Assembly: GCA_008330645.1 (NCBI GenBank)
Contig: VLTN01000063.1
Span: forward strand, 124,001-188,000
DNA length: 64,000 nucleotides
Direction of reading: 5' to 3'
From: Cafeteria roenbergensis
Taxonomy: Eukaryota; Sar; Bigyra; Bicosoecida; Cafeteriaceae
The translations under genes and the position numbers were made by a program. Below, in pieces: positions 42,597-54,000 of this stretch; position 1 is the first letter of the stretch, and every line of letters begins with the position of its first letter. The notes beneath the pieces were generated by a model, which worked only from the letters and a program-made list of their open reading frames with translations, had not been told where the DNA came from and made no database searches.

Positions 42597-45500
42597 ATGG
42601 CGTCCGTCACTGGCTTCTTCGCCTATGCGGTGGAAAAGCCCAAGGTGAGCGCCGCGAGACAGGGAGGCTGGCCGCGCTCGAGGCGGCGGCGCCGCCGCCC
42701 CCAGTCATTTGCCGCGCGAACAATATTGTGCGGTGCCGCGCCAAGGCTGCCCTCGGCCGCCGGGCTGCGCCGCTGGCGGCGCGGACGCCAGGCGGCGGTG
42801 TTGCAGCTGCGAGGGGAGGTGGTGGCAAGCGCGTGGCTGGTATGCTCGGCGCGGCGGGTGCGGACGGCCGCTTGGTTGCCGGCTGGTCGAGTGCCAACCC
42901 CATGCACCCCACCCCTTGCGGCCTCCTCCCGAACGAGCCGGCTGGCGCCGGTTGTTGGGCAGGTGCATGCTCCTCCTCGCGGTGCCTTTCAGGCGCTGGG
43001 TGCGGCGTGCCGCGGCCGCACCGGGCCAGTTGCCGGACTCTCGTGTTATCATCTCGCTTGCCCGCTGCCGCCGCCGCCGCCGCCGCCGCCGTCGCCAACC
43101 GCTTCGCACGCGCCTCGTTGGAGCCCGGGCTGTCATCGCAGGCGCGGCACCCCCCTCACGGCGTGATCAACGAGCAGCTGATCAAGGCTGCGATCGACGA
43201 GGAGCGAGCGCTGGTGGAGGAGGAGTGCATGGTAGCGGCGGACGCGGCCGGCTCCTCCGCCGCCCAGATGAGCGTCAAGGACCTGCAGGCGCAGCTCGGT
43301 GAGCGATGCGCAGCACGGAGTCCGCCCGGCCGGCACCGCCTGCTGGCTGGGGTGTGGGCGCCTCACGGGGGGCCTTCACTGAGCCGGGAGAGCGACCCAC
43401 CGCCCTGCCGCCCCGCTGTGCCTGCCGCCCCGCTGTGCCTGCCGCCCCGCTGTGCCTGCCGCCCCGCTGTGCCTGCCGCCCCGCCGGCTCGCTGGCCCGT
43501 CGCGTCTCGAGAGGTTGCTGCTGCAACCCGCTGCCACGTGCACGCCCCCGCGCTGGCCGACCCGCTCTGCCGCCGTGTATCCGTACTGGCCGACCCGCTC
43601 TGCCGCCGTGTATCCGTACTGGCCGACCCGCTCTGCCGCCGTGTACTCACACTGGCCGACCCGCTCTGCCGCCGTGTACCCGTTGTCCACTGCCCGCTCG
43701 CAGCCCGGCGGCCCGTCTGGGAGGACGTGACCCACGATCGCCTCACATCGCTCACCCTCTCCTTCCGGTCACTTGCCGCGATCGCTAACCTGGAAACCCT
43801 CTCCGCGCTCACAACGCTGCGGCTGGACAACAACTCCATCGCTGTGATTGAGGGCTTGTCCTCCCTCGTGAACCTGACGTGGCTGGACCTGTCCTTCAAC
43901 TCAATCACCGTGAGCCGGCTCTGCCGCCCGCCGTCACCCTCACCCCTCCCGCCCCCCCCCCTCCCAACTCCCCCCCCCCTGTCTCTCTCCCCCGCGCCGC
44001 CCACCGCAGAAGATCGAGGGCCTCGACACGCTCACCAAGCTTACCGACCTCTCCCTCGCCAACAACCGCATCGAGGAGATCCGGGGCCTGGACAAGTGCG
44101 AGTCGCTCGAGTTCCTCTCACTGGCCAACAACCGCCTAGCGCGCGTCGCGCAGGCGCAGGCGCTGAGGCCCCTGCCCAAGCTCCGAGCCGTAGCCATCAT
44201 GGGGAACCCCGCCTGCGCCGCCGAGGACGACTACCGGTGAGCGCCGATGCCGCCGTGCCCCGGCCCATCACGCGCGTGTCACCCCTGCATCGCCTCTGAC
44301 GCCTGCCCCCCCCCCCGCAATCTCTCCCCCCATTTGCTCCCCCCACCAAACCCCACCCCCTGCCCACCCCACCCCCACCCCCTTCCGCCCGCTCCCGCGC
44401 GGCCGCAGCGCCCAGCTGCTCATGTGGCTGCCGAGGCTCGAGTGGGTGGACTTCAAGGCCGTGTCCCCCGCCCAGCACCAGGCCGCCGTGGACGCGGAGG
44501 CCCAGCTGCCGGAGGGCCTCGTGCGCCGGGAGAAGGCCCAGGAGGAGGCGGCGAAACATGAGGCCGAAACCGCCGCCCAGCGCCGGGAGCAGCTCGCCCA
44601 CGGGCTCCACCACCTGGCAGCGCTCTGGGATCGCATGTCCGGCAAGCGGCGGGGACGGATCGTGGCGGTTTCGCGTGAGGAGCGGGCGGCCGACGACGAT
44701 GACGTCGGCGCCGCTGTCCGCGCGAGCGGCGCCGGAGCGTTGCTCGGCGGCTCGCTGGCCCTCGGGGAAGACGCGGACGGCGAGTCGGCGTCGGAAGACG
44801 AGGACGAGGACGAGGAAACCGCGGCACTTTCCCGGAAAGAGCGGGAGCGTATCCTGCGCCTGCCGGGCGTGCGCATCCGTTGGGGACTTTACTCGAGAAC
44901 AGTCCAGGAAATTGTCTCGCAGGGCCTCAAGCGGGCAGGCGCAGTGGCGAGGAGGATCCAGGCCGAAACCGCCGCCGCTGACGCCGCGCTGGACAGCGTG
45001 CGGGCCACCGCGTCAGCTGAGGCCAGCGCAAAGCTGGCGACGTTCCTGCAGGGCTTGAAGCGGCTGCAGCGCCAGCTGACTGCCGGAGCGTCGCTCAAAG
45101 CAGAGCCGGCCGCGCCGGAGGCGGCCGCCGCACGGGCCCGAGTGAACCACCAGCGAGGAGCCGACCAGCCCCTTAGCGCGGCGGCGGCGGCCGCGGCCAT
45201 CGACCGCTTCCGTCGCGAGAACGACGAGCTCCGAGAGGCTCTGCTGGTGGCAGAGCTGCGCGCGCGAACGAGCAGGCGACGGAGGTGATCGGGAGGTTCG
45301 AGGTGCAGCACACGACCCTGGCCACGGAGCGCGGCGAGGCCATCGACCTAGTTCTGCGGTGAGAACAGCCGGGCATGGGAGGGGCGCGGCGGCGCCACCG
45401 GTCAATGGCTCTGCAGCCGGCTCTGCGGCTGGCTCTGCGGCTGGCTCTGCAGCTGGCTCTGCCGTTGATGTGGGCTGCCCGTGGGGCTGGCGTGGCAGGC

Positions 45501-46650
45501 GTGTCTGGAGGGTCCGCGTTGCAGCGCCCGGCGGAACATTGCGCCGTCCGCTTCGCCCAGCGCCTGTACACCCCTTCCCCCCCCCCCCCCCGCGCGCCCG
45601 CGCGCCCGCGCTGCCATTGGTCCGTGTCTGCGGGCAGGGCTTCTGTGTGGTCGGCACCCAGCGCCGCCTCCGTTCCCGTCGCGCGTGTGTCACTGGCTGC
45701 CGAGCTGTGACTCCGCCCATCGCGTCTCATCTCCAGCCCCCCCTCCCATCCCACCCCGCCGCGCCGCGTCGCAGTGAGGCCGAGGTTGCGGAGAAGCGTT
45801 TCGCCGGCGAAGTGCGCGGGTTGGTGCTGAGCATGGTAGAGCGGCTAGCGGCGGGCCAGCCCATTGCGGCTGAGCGCGGGTCGCTGTCACTTGAGTGCAT
45901 CCGTGACGGTCAGACGCTGGCGCGGTTCGGGGTGCCCTCCACGAGGGAGCGGCCGGACGTTGAGGGCGACGGCCCTGGGGGCGCAGGGGCGAGGGACGCT
46001 GCAGACGGGGCCGCCGCCGAGCCCGGCGCGGCGTCGGGAGCGAGCGCCAGCTCTGCCGGCGACGCCGGCTCGGCTGCGGGGGACAGCGCAGACAGGGTGC
46101 TTGTGCAGCCCCAGGAGCTGTGCGAGGACCTGGCGAGCCTGCTCGAGGACAAGGAGCTGGCGGACTCGGCGCTGAGCGACGCGGAGGCTGCCCGCATGGA
46201 ACAGCTTCTGGCAGTCAGTGACGCATGCAAGGCGTGGCAGAAGTCGGACAAGGACCGGTGAGCGGGCGTGGGCGGGTGGCAGCAGGACAGGCGCGCCGCT
46301 GCTCGTGCAAATTCGCTTTCGCGGGTGGCGAGGGAGGCGGGCAGGGCGGGGACGAAAGCTGGTTCGGGCTCGCCACTGTCGGGGCAGCCGTGGGCAAATC
46401 ACGCGTTCGTGTCGTGCGCCCGCTGCGGCGTTCCTCTGCGCAATCGCCACGGCCAGAGGCATGTGCGCGATGCTCGCAGTGCTTGCGCGAGCCCTTGCGG
46501 CACTTCACTTGTCTTGCTTTGTGGCGCAGGGTGGTGATGCGGCGGCGGAAGGCCGAACTGCGCGCGACTCGCGAGCGCTGCGAAGAGATTGCAGCCGTGT
46601 GGGAAGCAAACCGCGACGAGCTCGAGGCCCTTATGGCACTGGATGTGTGA
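42597..46650 (+). CDS. DRC3: Dynein regulatory complex subunit 3 (LRRC48)
   Basis: Seven exons: 42597..42644, 43142..43298, 43704..43909, 44010..44236, 44409..45358, 45775..46257, 46530..46650. Every junction has a GTGAG donor and an AG acceptor and agrees in phase. Exon 2 carries [20 protein letters not shown], as at DRC3 N-termini. Exons 3-4 carry SDS22-type leucine-rich repeats ([32 protein letters not shown] then [16 protein letters not shown]), ending in the cap [13 protein letters not shown]. Exons 5-7 are coiled coil, ending [22 protein letters not shown]3 belongs to the nexin link on axonemal doublets and regulates ciliary beat, so the organism has a motile flagellum. One oddity: near 45262-45275 exon 5 changes frame, at a CG-dinucleotide run; see findings. 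Confidence 0.85.
43408..43684. repeat. Two minisatellites in DRC3 intron 2
   Basis: About four copies of a 17-bp unit (GCCGCCCCGCTGTGCCT, roughly 43408-43485), then four copies of a 33-bp unit containing GACCCGCTCTGCCGCCGTGT (roughly 43553-43684). Both are wholly intronic. Confidence 0.85.
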
Positions 46651-46825
46651 TGCGGCGCGGGGATTGCGCTGCAGGGTCCATGAGCACGAGGCTGCAATGT
46701 TTTGATGCAGAGGCGCAAACAACGTCTGCAATGCAACACTCGCCCGGACCCGCCCACTCGGCCGTGAGGCAAACCACCTCCCAGGCGCTTCGGACCCGCG
46801 GCACGTGGGCCCACCCAAGGAAGCG

Positions 46826-49800
46826 ATGGCGGACGACGGAGCCGATCAGCATGCCCGGCTGCGGGCGGCAGCACAAGCAATTTTCGCAGCGAGCGCAAGC
46901 GCCCCCCTGGTAAGCGCCCTGACGAAAGGGCCAGGGGTCTGGACTGACCGCAGGGGGACCCACAGCACAATGGCTGCGTCATGGGCGGGCTGCCATCGGT
47001 TCCCGCTCACCTGCTGAGGTTGTCTGGAGCCGCGCAGAGGCCCAACGAACTCCTGCGGTTGGCGGTGTTGCATGGCCACTCGGAAATCGCCAAGTCGGCG
47101 TTGGACCAAGGCGCGGACCTGGAAAGCACAGATGCGGTGAGGCCCGCCCCACGGAAGTGCCCTTGCCATTCTCCGCGAGCTGCGAGAGAGGCCGGAGGGG
47201 GACGGACAGCCTGGCGTTGCCTGTGGTCTGGAAGCAACTTGAGCATCGCTCATCCTTGATGCGTGCGTTGCAGAGTGGCTTCACGCCGCTGCTGGGGGCA
47301 GTTTCGGGAGGCCGCCTTCCTTTGGCGACATTGCTGCTGGACCGGGGCGCCAACCGCGAGGCCAAGCTGGCAGTGAGGTGTCCTTTGCTGCTGAGTAGAA
47401 AAAAAGGCCGATCGCGAACCACAACAGCAGCGAAACGACAGTATGAGAGCAAAGGCTTGCATTGCACAACGCAGAACGGCGTGACGCCGCTGCTGCTGGC
47501 CGTGGAGCGTGGCATGCCGGACATGGCGAAGCTGCTGCTGGACCACGGGGCCGACATCGAGGCGAAGCAGCGCGTGAGCTTCCGCGGCTGGGCGTGGCAT
47601 GCCCTCAGGCCCGTGGGGTCTGTGGCCTGTGCGGCTGATGGGCGTGTTGCTGGTGGCGGCGCGAGGGTCGGCTGTGTGCCGTTGAGGCTTGTGGGCTCGG
47701 GCGCATGGACCGCAGGAAGGCTTCACGCCACTGCTGCTCGCCGTGGCTTCGAAGCTGCCCGGCATGGTGGAGGTTCTCGCGAGCCGAGGCGCCGACATGG
47801 AGGCCAGGCTGGCGGTGAGCTCGAGCTGGACTCGGTGGCAAGTCAGGCGGCTGGGCCGCTGGGCAGCTCGCCGGGGAAGGGGGCGCCGTCGGCGCGTGTG
47901 CTGATCGCTGCGGCGATGTCGCGCGGCGTGTGCGTGGGTGATCCGCAGAACGGCGTGACGCCGCTGCTGCTGGCCGTGGAGCGTGGCATGCCGGACATGG
48001 CGAAGCTGCTGCTGGACCACGGGGCCGACATCGAGGCGAAGCAGCGCGTGAGCTTCCGCGGCTGGGCGTGACATGCCCTCAGGCCCGTGGGGTCTGTGGC
48101 CTGTGCGGTTGATGGGCGTGTTGCTGGTGGCGGTGCGAGGGTCGACTGTGTGCCGTTGAGGCTTGTGGGCTCGGGCGCATGGACCGCAGGAAGGCTTCAC
48201 GCCGCTGCTGCTCGCCGTGGCTTCGAAGCTGCCGGGCATGGTGGAGGTTCTCGCGAGCCGAGGCGCCGACATGGAGGCCAGGCTGGTGGTGAGCTCGAGC
48301 TCGACTCGGTGGCAAGTCAGGCGGCTGGGCCGCTGGGCAGCTCGCCGGGGAAGGGGGCGCCGTCCGCGCGTGTGCTGATCGCTGCGGCGATGTCGCGCGG
48401 CGTGTGCGTGGGTGATCCGCAGAACGGCTTCACGCCACTGCTGCTCGCCGTGGCTTCGAAGCAGCCCGGCATGGCGGAGGTTCTCGCGAGCCGAGGCGCC
48501 AACATGGAGGCCAGGCTGGCGGTGAGCTCGAGCTCGACTCGGTGGCAAGTCAGGCGGCTGGGCCGCTGGGCAGCTCGCCGGGGAAGGGGGCGCCGTCGGC
48601 GCGTGCGCTGATCGCTGCGGCGATGTCGCGCGGCGCGTGCGTGGGTGATCCGCAGAACGGCGTGACGCCGCTGCTGCTGGCCGTGGAGCGTGGCATGCCG
48701 GACATGGCGAAGCTGCTGCTGGACCACGGGGCCGACATCGAGGCGAAGCAGCGCGTGAGCTTCCGCGGCTGGGCGTGACATGCCCTCAGGCCCGTGGGGT
48801 CTGTGGCCTGTGCGGTTGATGGGCGTGTTGCTGGTGGCGGCGCGAGGGTCGACTGTGTGCCGTTGAGGCTTGTGGGCTCGGGCGCATGGACCGCAGGAAG
48901 GCTTCACGCCGCTGCTGTACTCCGTCGACAGACGGCAGCCCGGCATGGTGGAGGTTCTCGCGAGCCGAGGCGCCAACATGGAGGCCAGGCTGGCGGTGAG
49001 CTCGAGCTCGACTCGGTGGCAAGTCAGGCGGCTGGGCCGCTGGGCAGCTCGCCGGGGAAGGGGGTGCCGTCGGCGCGTGTGCTGATCGCTGCGGCGATGT
49101 CGCGCGGCGCGTGCGTGGGTGATCCGCAGAACGGCGTGACGCCGCTGCTGCTGGCCGTGGAGCGTGACATGCCGGACATGGCGAAGCTGCTGCTTGACAA
49201 CGGGGCCGACATCGAGGCGAAGCAGCGCGTGAGCTTCCGAGGCTGGGCGTGGCATGCCCTCAGGCCCGTGGGGTCTGTGGCCTGTGCGGCTGATGGGCGT
49301 GTTGCTGGTGGCGGTGCGAGGGTCGACTGTGTGCCGTTGAGGCTTGTGGGCTCGGGCGCATGGACCGCAGGAAGGCTTCACGCCGCTGCTGCTCGCCGTG
49401 GCTTCGAAGCTTCCGGGCATGGTGGAGGTTCTCGCGAGCCGAGGCGCCAACATGGAGGCCAGGCTGGCGGTGAGCTCGAGCTCGACTCGGTGGCAAGTCA
49501 GGCGGCTGGGCCGCTGGGCAGCTCGCCGGGGAAGGGGGCGCCGTCCGCGCGTGTGCTGATCGCTGCGGCGATGTCGCGCGGCGTGTGCGTGGGTGATCCG
49601 CAGAACGGCGTGACGCCGCTGCTGCTGGCCGTGGAGCGTGACATGCCGGACATGGCGAAGCTGCTGCTGGACCACGGGGCCGACATCGAGGCGAAGCAGC
49701 GCGTGAGTGCTTGTGGCCGAACAGCCGGTGCAGAGTTGTCTTGACGGTTGGACATGCGCCGGAAGCTCCCCGATGTGCTCCTGCTGGACACCCTCACGGA

Positions 49801-50707
49801 GCTAGTGCACTCGGCGTCACTCCTTTGGCGTGCTCGTTGCTCCGCAGGAAGGCTTCACTCCGCTGTTGCTAGCGGCCCAATACAATCACCTTGCGGCGCT
49901 GCAGCTGCTCCTGGACTGTGGAGCGGACATGACGGCCAAGTTGTCGGCGAGCTTGGCACATGAGCGGCAAGCCCTCTGAGCGAGCATGGGGTGGCAGGGG
50001 CTGTGGCAGCCACACACAGTCACTCTCGTTGAGTGGCGCGTGTTGCCGTTCGCCGCCTCACCGCTGAGGGACCAAAGGCTTCGCCTCTCGCGTTCGTGCT
50101 GCAGAATGGATCGGCAGCGCTTGGAGTGGCACTCGCTGGAGGCCATGCGGGAATTGCTGCGGCTCTCCTGGATCAGGAGGCTCCGCTTGCCGTTGGCCCA
50201 ACGCCAGTTTTTCTGGATGCTGGCGAAGGCCAACAAGCAATTGCTGCGGCACTGAGAGCTTCGGCTGTCCGTGCCTCGATTTCTAGTCAGGCCTCTTGCA
50301 CGTACAACACAAAGGTGTTGCTCTGGGCGGCGACCCACGGCCGCAGCACCATTTTAGAGCTCATGATCAAGAGGGGCGTGGACCCAGACCTTGGATTGAG
50401 CGTGAGCTGTGAATCGAGGTGCTGATGCAGCGCGTCGATAGCATGGCGCCGGTTGCAGTTTGAATCGTTCTCGCAGGGTCGAACTGTGCTTCGCTGCAGC
50501 AGGCGCCATGCCTGCGTTGATTGGTTGCCTTCAATCGGCGTACTTGTTGTTGTTGTTTGTTGATTGTTGTCCTCCGCTTGCTTCCCGCAGGGTAGCATGT
50601 CTGCCCTGGATCTCTGCAGCAATGAGGCATGTCGGGCTGTGCTGCGCCGGGCGGAGAGCATTCTGCGCTGGCTGCGCCGGCGCCAGCTGACTCTTTGGCG
50701 CCACTAG
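46826..50707 (+). CDS. Ankyrin-repeat protein A, 16 exons, one repeat per exon
   Basis: Exons: 46826..46909, 47038..47136, 47274..47372, 47475..47573, 47716..47814, 47949..48047, 48190..48288, 48423..48521, 48656..48754, 48897..48995, 49130..49228, 49371..49469, 49604..49702, 49848..49946, 50069..50401, 50591..50707. Protein: 606 residues. Exon 1 encodes a 28-residue N-cap. Exons 2-14 are each 99 nt, phase 0 at both ends, and each encodes exactly one 33-residue ankyrin repeat (for example NGVTPLLLAVERGMPDMAKL plus LLDHGADIEAKQR). Exon 15 carries about three degenerate repeats without introns. Exon 16 is the C-cap, SALDLCSNEACRAVLRRAES and a basic end. Donors are GTGAGC-type except exon 14, which has GCGAGC. 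Ankyrin stacks bind proteins; the partner is unknown. Exons 4-13 alternate between two sequence classes and are recent tandem copies. Confidence 0.85.
47475..49702 (+). repeat. 474-bp tandem duplication of ankyrin exon pairs
   Basis: The class-1 exons (NGVTP..., at 47475, 47949, 48656, 49130 and 49604) are spaced 474, 707, 474 and 474 bp; 707 is 474 plus an extra 233-bp half-unit carrying a second class-2 exon (48423). Class-2 exons (EGFTP/NGFTP...) lie between. Introns are almost identical between copies, so duplication or gene conversion is recent. Confidence 0.93.
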
Positions 50708-51002
50708 GCACGCGGGCAGATTGCTTCTGTTGGCGATGTGTTGCTGTGCTGACGTCGGGAAACGCGCCGAAGGTCGAGCCGAAAAGTCGTTGCCGTGCGA
50801 GGCACAGCATCAGTGGCAGCGCATGCGCGTGTTCAACGCGTGTCGCTTCAGCTTCGCTTGAGTGGTGGTTTGCAGTTTGAGTGACCCGATTCCTGAATCC
50901 GTTCGGCTTTGGCAAGCAGACTCGAGGCATTGCGCGCCAGCGCTCCCGGGTCCCACAACCCAAAGTTGCACACGTTTGCCCGGCTTGCTCGGACTCGGCG
51001 CC

Positions 51003-54000
51003 TCACACGAAGTGCCGGATCCAGGCCAGGCCGTTGACGCAAAAGTCGACGTCAGCGGCGAAGGAGGCCATCGGGTGCGAGTCATCCGGATAGACGAGCA
51101 GTCGGGACGGAACGCCCTGCCCGCGCAGCGTGTTGTGAAGGAGGTAGCCGTTGAAAGGGGGCACGCGGAGGTCCTTGGAGCCGATGCCCACCAGCGTGGG
51201 GGCGCCGCCCTTCCGCAGGGCGTACAGCGGAGAGGACGCGTGCATAGCGGCCGCCACCTCAGGGCTGTACCACCGCTGCGACGGGTCCATCGTCGCGCCG
51301 GCGCCCTCGGCCAAGCACCACTCCGGGATGTCCGTTGCGCTGGCCATGGCCGCGACGTCGATCACGGGGTTTCGCAGGCACGCTGCCGCCACGGACCCGC
51401 GCCCGGCGGTGAGGTGGGCTCCCAGGAAGCCGCCGTGGCTGCCGCCCCAGGCCACCACGCGCGACGCGTCGAGCTCCCCGCAGGCGGCGCTGGCCTGGCC
51501 ACGGGCGCCTGCGCTCGTCCGCCCGAGGCGAGCCGACGTCAGCGGCCGCCCCCAGCCGTGCAGAGCCTCGCTGTCAGACGCAGACGAGGCCCCGCCAGCG
51601 CCGCGGTTCCTGCTCGCCTCGACCGCCACACGCAGCGCGAGCTCACAGTCCTCCACGTCGCGACGGCCGCAGAGCCCCGGCAGGCTGTTCACGCTCCGCT
51701 CGCCGTAGCCGAGGCTCCCCCGGAAGTTGACGAACACGACGCCGTAGCCCTCCGCGAGCATCGACACCACCGTAGGGGACAGCAGCCCCGGCAAGGCGGA
51801 GTGCGGGCCACCGTGCAGCAGCAGCACCACAGGACGGCAGAGCGCAACACCATCGGCGGTTTCGCCCTCGGCGGTTTCGCCCTCGGCGGTTTCGCCCTCG
51901 GCGGCAGTTTCGCCTCCGGACTCGGCAGAGCCGGCGCGGTGCTTCTTCGGGACGGGGACGTCGTCGCCGGGCATCACCACCGCGACCTCCACAAGCGCTG
52001 CGTCGGCGTTGAATTCGGCCGAACCCTCGCCCGGCAGCGCGACGCCATCGGTTCCCGGAAGCTCGCGCATCGGAAGCGCCCCCTCGTCGGCTGACCTTGT
52101 TGCAGGCAGGCACCGGCGCCAAAGCGGAATGATGGTCGTGGTGCTGTTGCGGACCACGGACGCCACGTCGACGTCGTCAGCAGTCACGGAAATCCTTCCA
52201 CCGCCTGCAGTCCGGTTCGCGATCGGCAGAGCCTTGGTCACCGGGAAGGCAGCGGCGGCACCGCCGCGCCACACCACAGCCGGCGAAACCGCTCCCCGAA
52301 CGGCCGGGTCGGCTCCGTCATCGGACGCCCCGGCAGACGCTGCAGAGCCACCCTCGCCTGCCACGTCATCCGCGGGCCTGTCCGACACTCCGGCACCGCG
52401 AGACCACACGGTTGCCTCGTCGGGCGAATTGCCCTCGCTGGGCGACCAAACGCGATGCCACACAGCGCAGCCGTCGCTGGCCCCGTCGCTGCTTCCCGCG
52501 ATGGCACTGTCACCGGCACCAGCACCAGCCCCAGCGGCCCCGGCGCCGGCCCCAGCAGCCGCTGCCATGGATGCCACCGCCCCGCGCGCGCTTCCCGCCA
52601 GCACCAGCCCCAGCGCGTCAGGCGACGTCAGTGTTCCGCCAGACACAAGAGCGACGTCGCCTGCAGAGCCACTGCGTTCGTCAATCGACGGCAGAGCCGC
52701 GAGATCAAGAAGCGTAAAGCCCTCGCAAGGGTTCCTGGCAGAGCCACTGGTCCACGAAGTGAACGGCGTATCGGAAGGATTGGCAGAGCACCTGTGCACG
52801 GTCCCAGGAGCCTCCTCCTCGTCTTCCGGGTCACTCGCCAGTCGCACGCGAATCAGCGCCTGGTCCAAGCCGTCCTGAGCCGTCAGCAGCATCCACTTGC
52901 CATCGGCTGTCAGCGCGCGGCGCGGCAAGGAATTGGTGTAAATCCCAGCAAAAGCTGCAGAGCCGACGGCAGAGCCCGTCATGGCAGTCTTGGGGGGACT
53001 CTCGAACACGCGCCCGTCGACGTCCTCCGGCGGCTCTGCCCGCTCGACTCCGCCGTAGCAAGGGGCGGCCATGCGCGGCACAAGCTCTGCCAGCGCTGGC
53101 AAACAAATAGCCGACGCGTCGACCCAGGCATTGGCAAAGCCTTCGGGAAGTTTCCCGGAAGCTTCCTCGGACGCTTGGCTGCTTGCGTCGGCTGCAGGGG
53201 CGGCTTTCGCAGCTGCCTGCGCGCTGCGAAGCCTCGCCTCCGCCTCCGCCGCTGCGGCCATGCCGGCAGCGTGCACCTCCGCGGCGACGTCGGCCCAGGC
53301 GAGACGCGACACGGCCGATGCCGCTCCGTGCGTGAGGATGTGCGGAGTTTGCAGCCACACGATGGCGTCGCCGGCTGCGGAGATTCGTGCGGAGCGACAC
53401 CATCGCCGGCTGTCGTTCAGCTTCGCGATGTATGGCAGAGCCGCAACGAAGTCGGAAGGGTCAGTGGCAGGGTCATCGGCAGAGCCACTGTCGGCAGCAG
53501 CACCGGCGTCGGCTGCAGTCTCGCTCTTGCCGGCGTCAGCGGCTCTGTCGGCGTCAGCAGCTCTGCCGGCGCCCTCCCCCTCCGGCAGCGGCCGGTGCAG
53601 CGCCGCCAGCGCACCGGACAGCGGCGCAGCCCACACCGACCACGGCCGGTTCATGCAGTAGGTCGACCCCAGGCGCACAGGAAGCGGCGAAGCCGCCGAG
53701 AAGACGAGCCATTCGTCGCCGGCAGAGCCGCCCACCTGTGGCTGGCCGCACGACAGCTCCTCGGCGGCCACGGGTCGCTCGTGACGGGCCGACGTCGGCA
53801 GCGGTTTCGCGTCGTCTTTGCCACTGTCGCCGTCCGCGTTGGCCGCCTGCTGGTGCTGCTGGTGCTGTTGCTGGTGCTGCTGCGATGTGCGCTTGCCACC
53901 GGCGGCGGCATCTGCGGGCTCTGCCAGGCGCAGCGCCGCCATGGCCGCGTCGCGGTCCGCGAATGCCGCCTTCTTGTCGGCTGATGCCGGGATGTCGGTC

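Noticed and set aside
47250-49675. Long minus-strand repetitive frames in the ankyrin array (HRRSDQHTR-type repeats)
   Set aside because: They are tandem exon and intron copies read backwards; the plus-strand exons are exact ankyrin repeats with splice sites.
50033-50425. Separate small gene starting MARVAVRRLT
   Set aside because: It is exon 15 of ankyrin gene A with part of the intron upstream; the phase-0 acceptor at 50068 and donor at 50402 fit the gene model.
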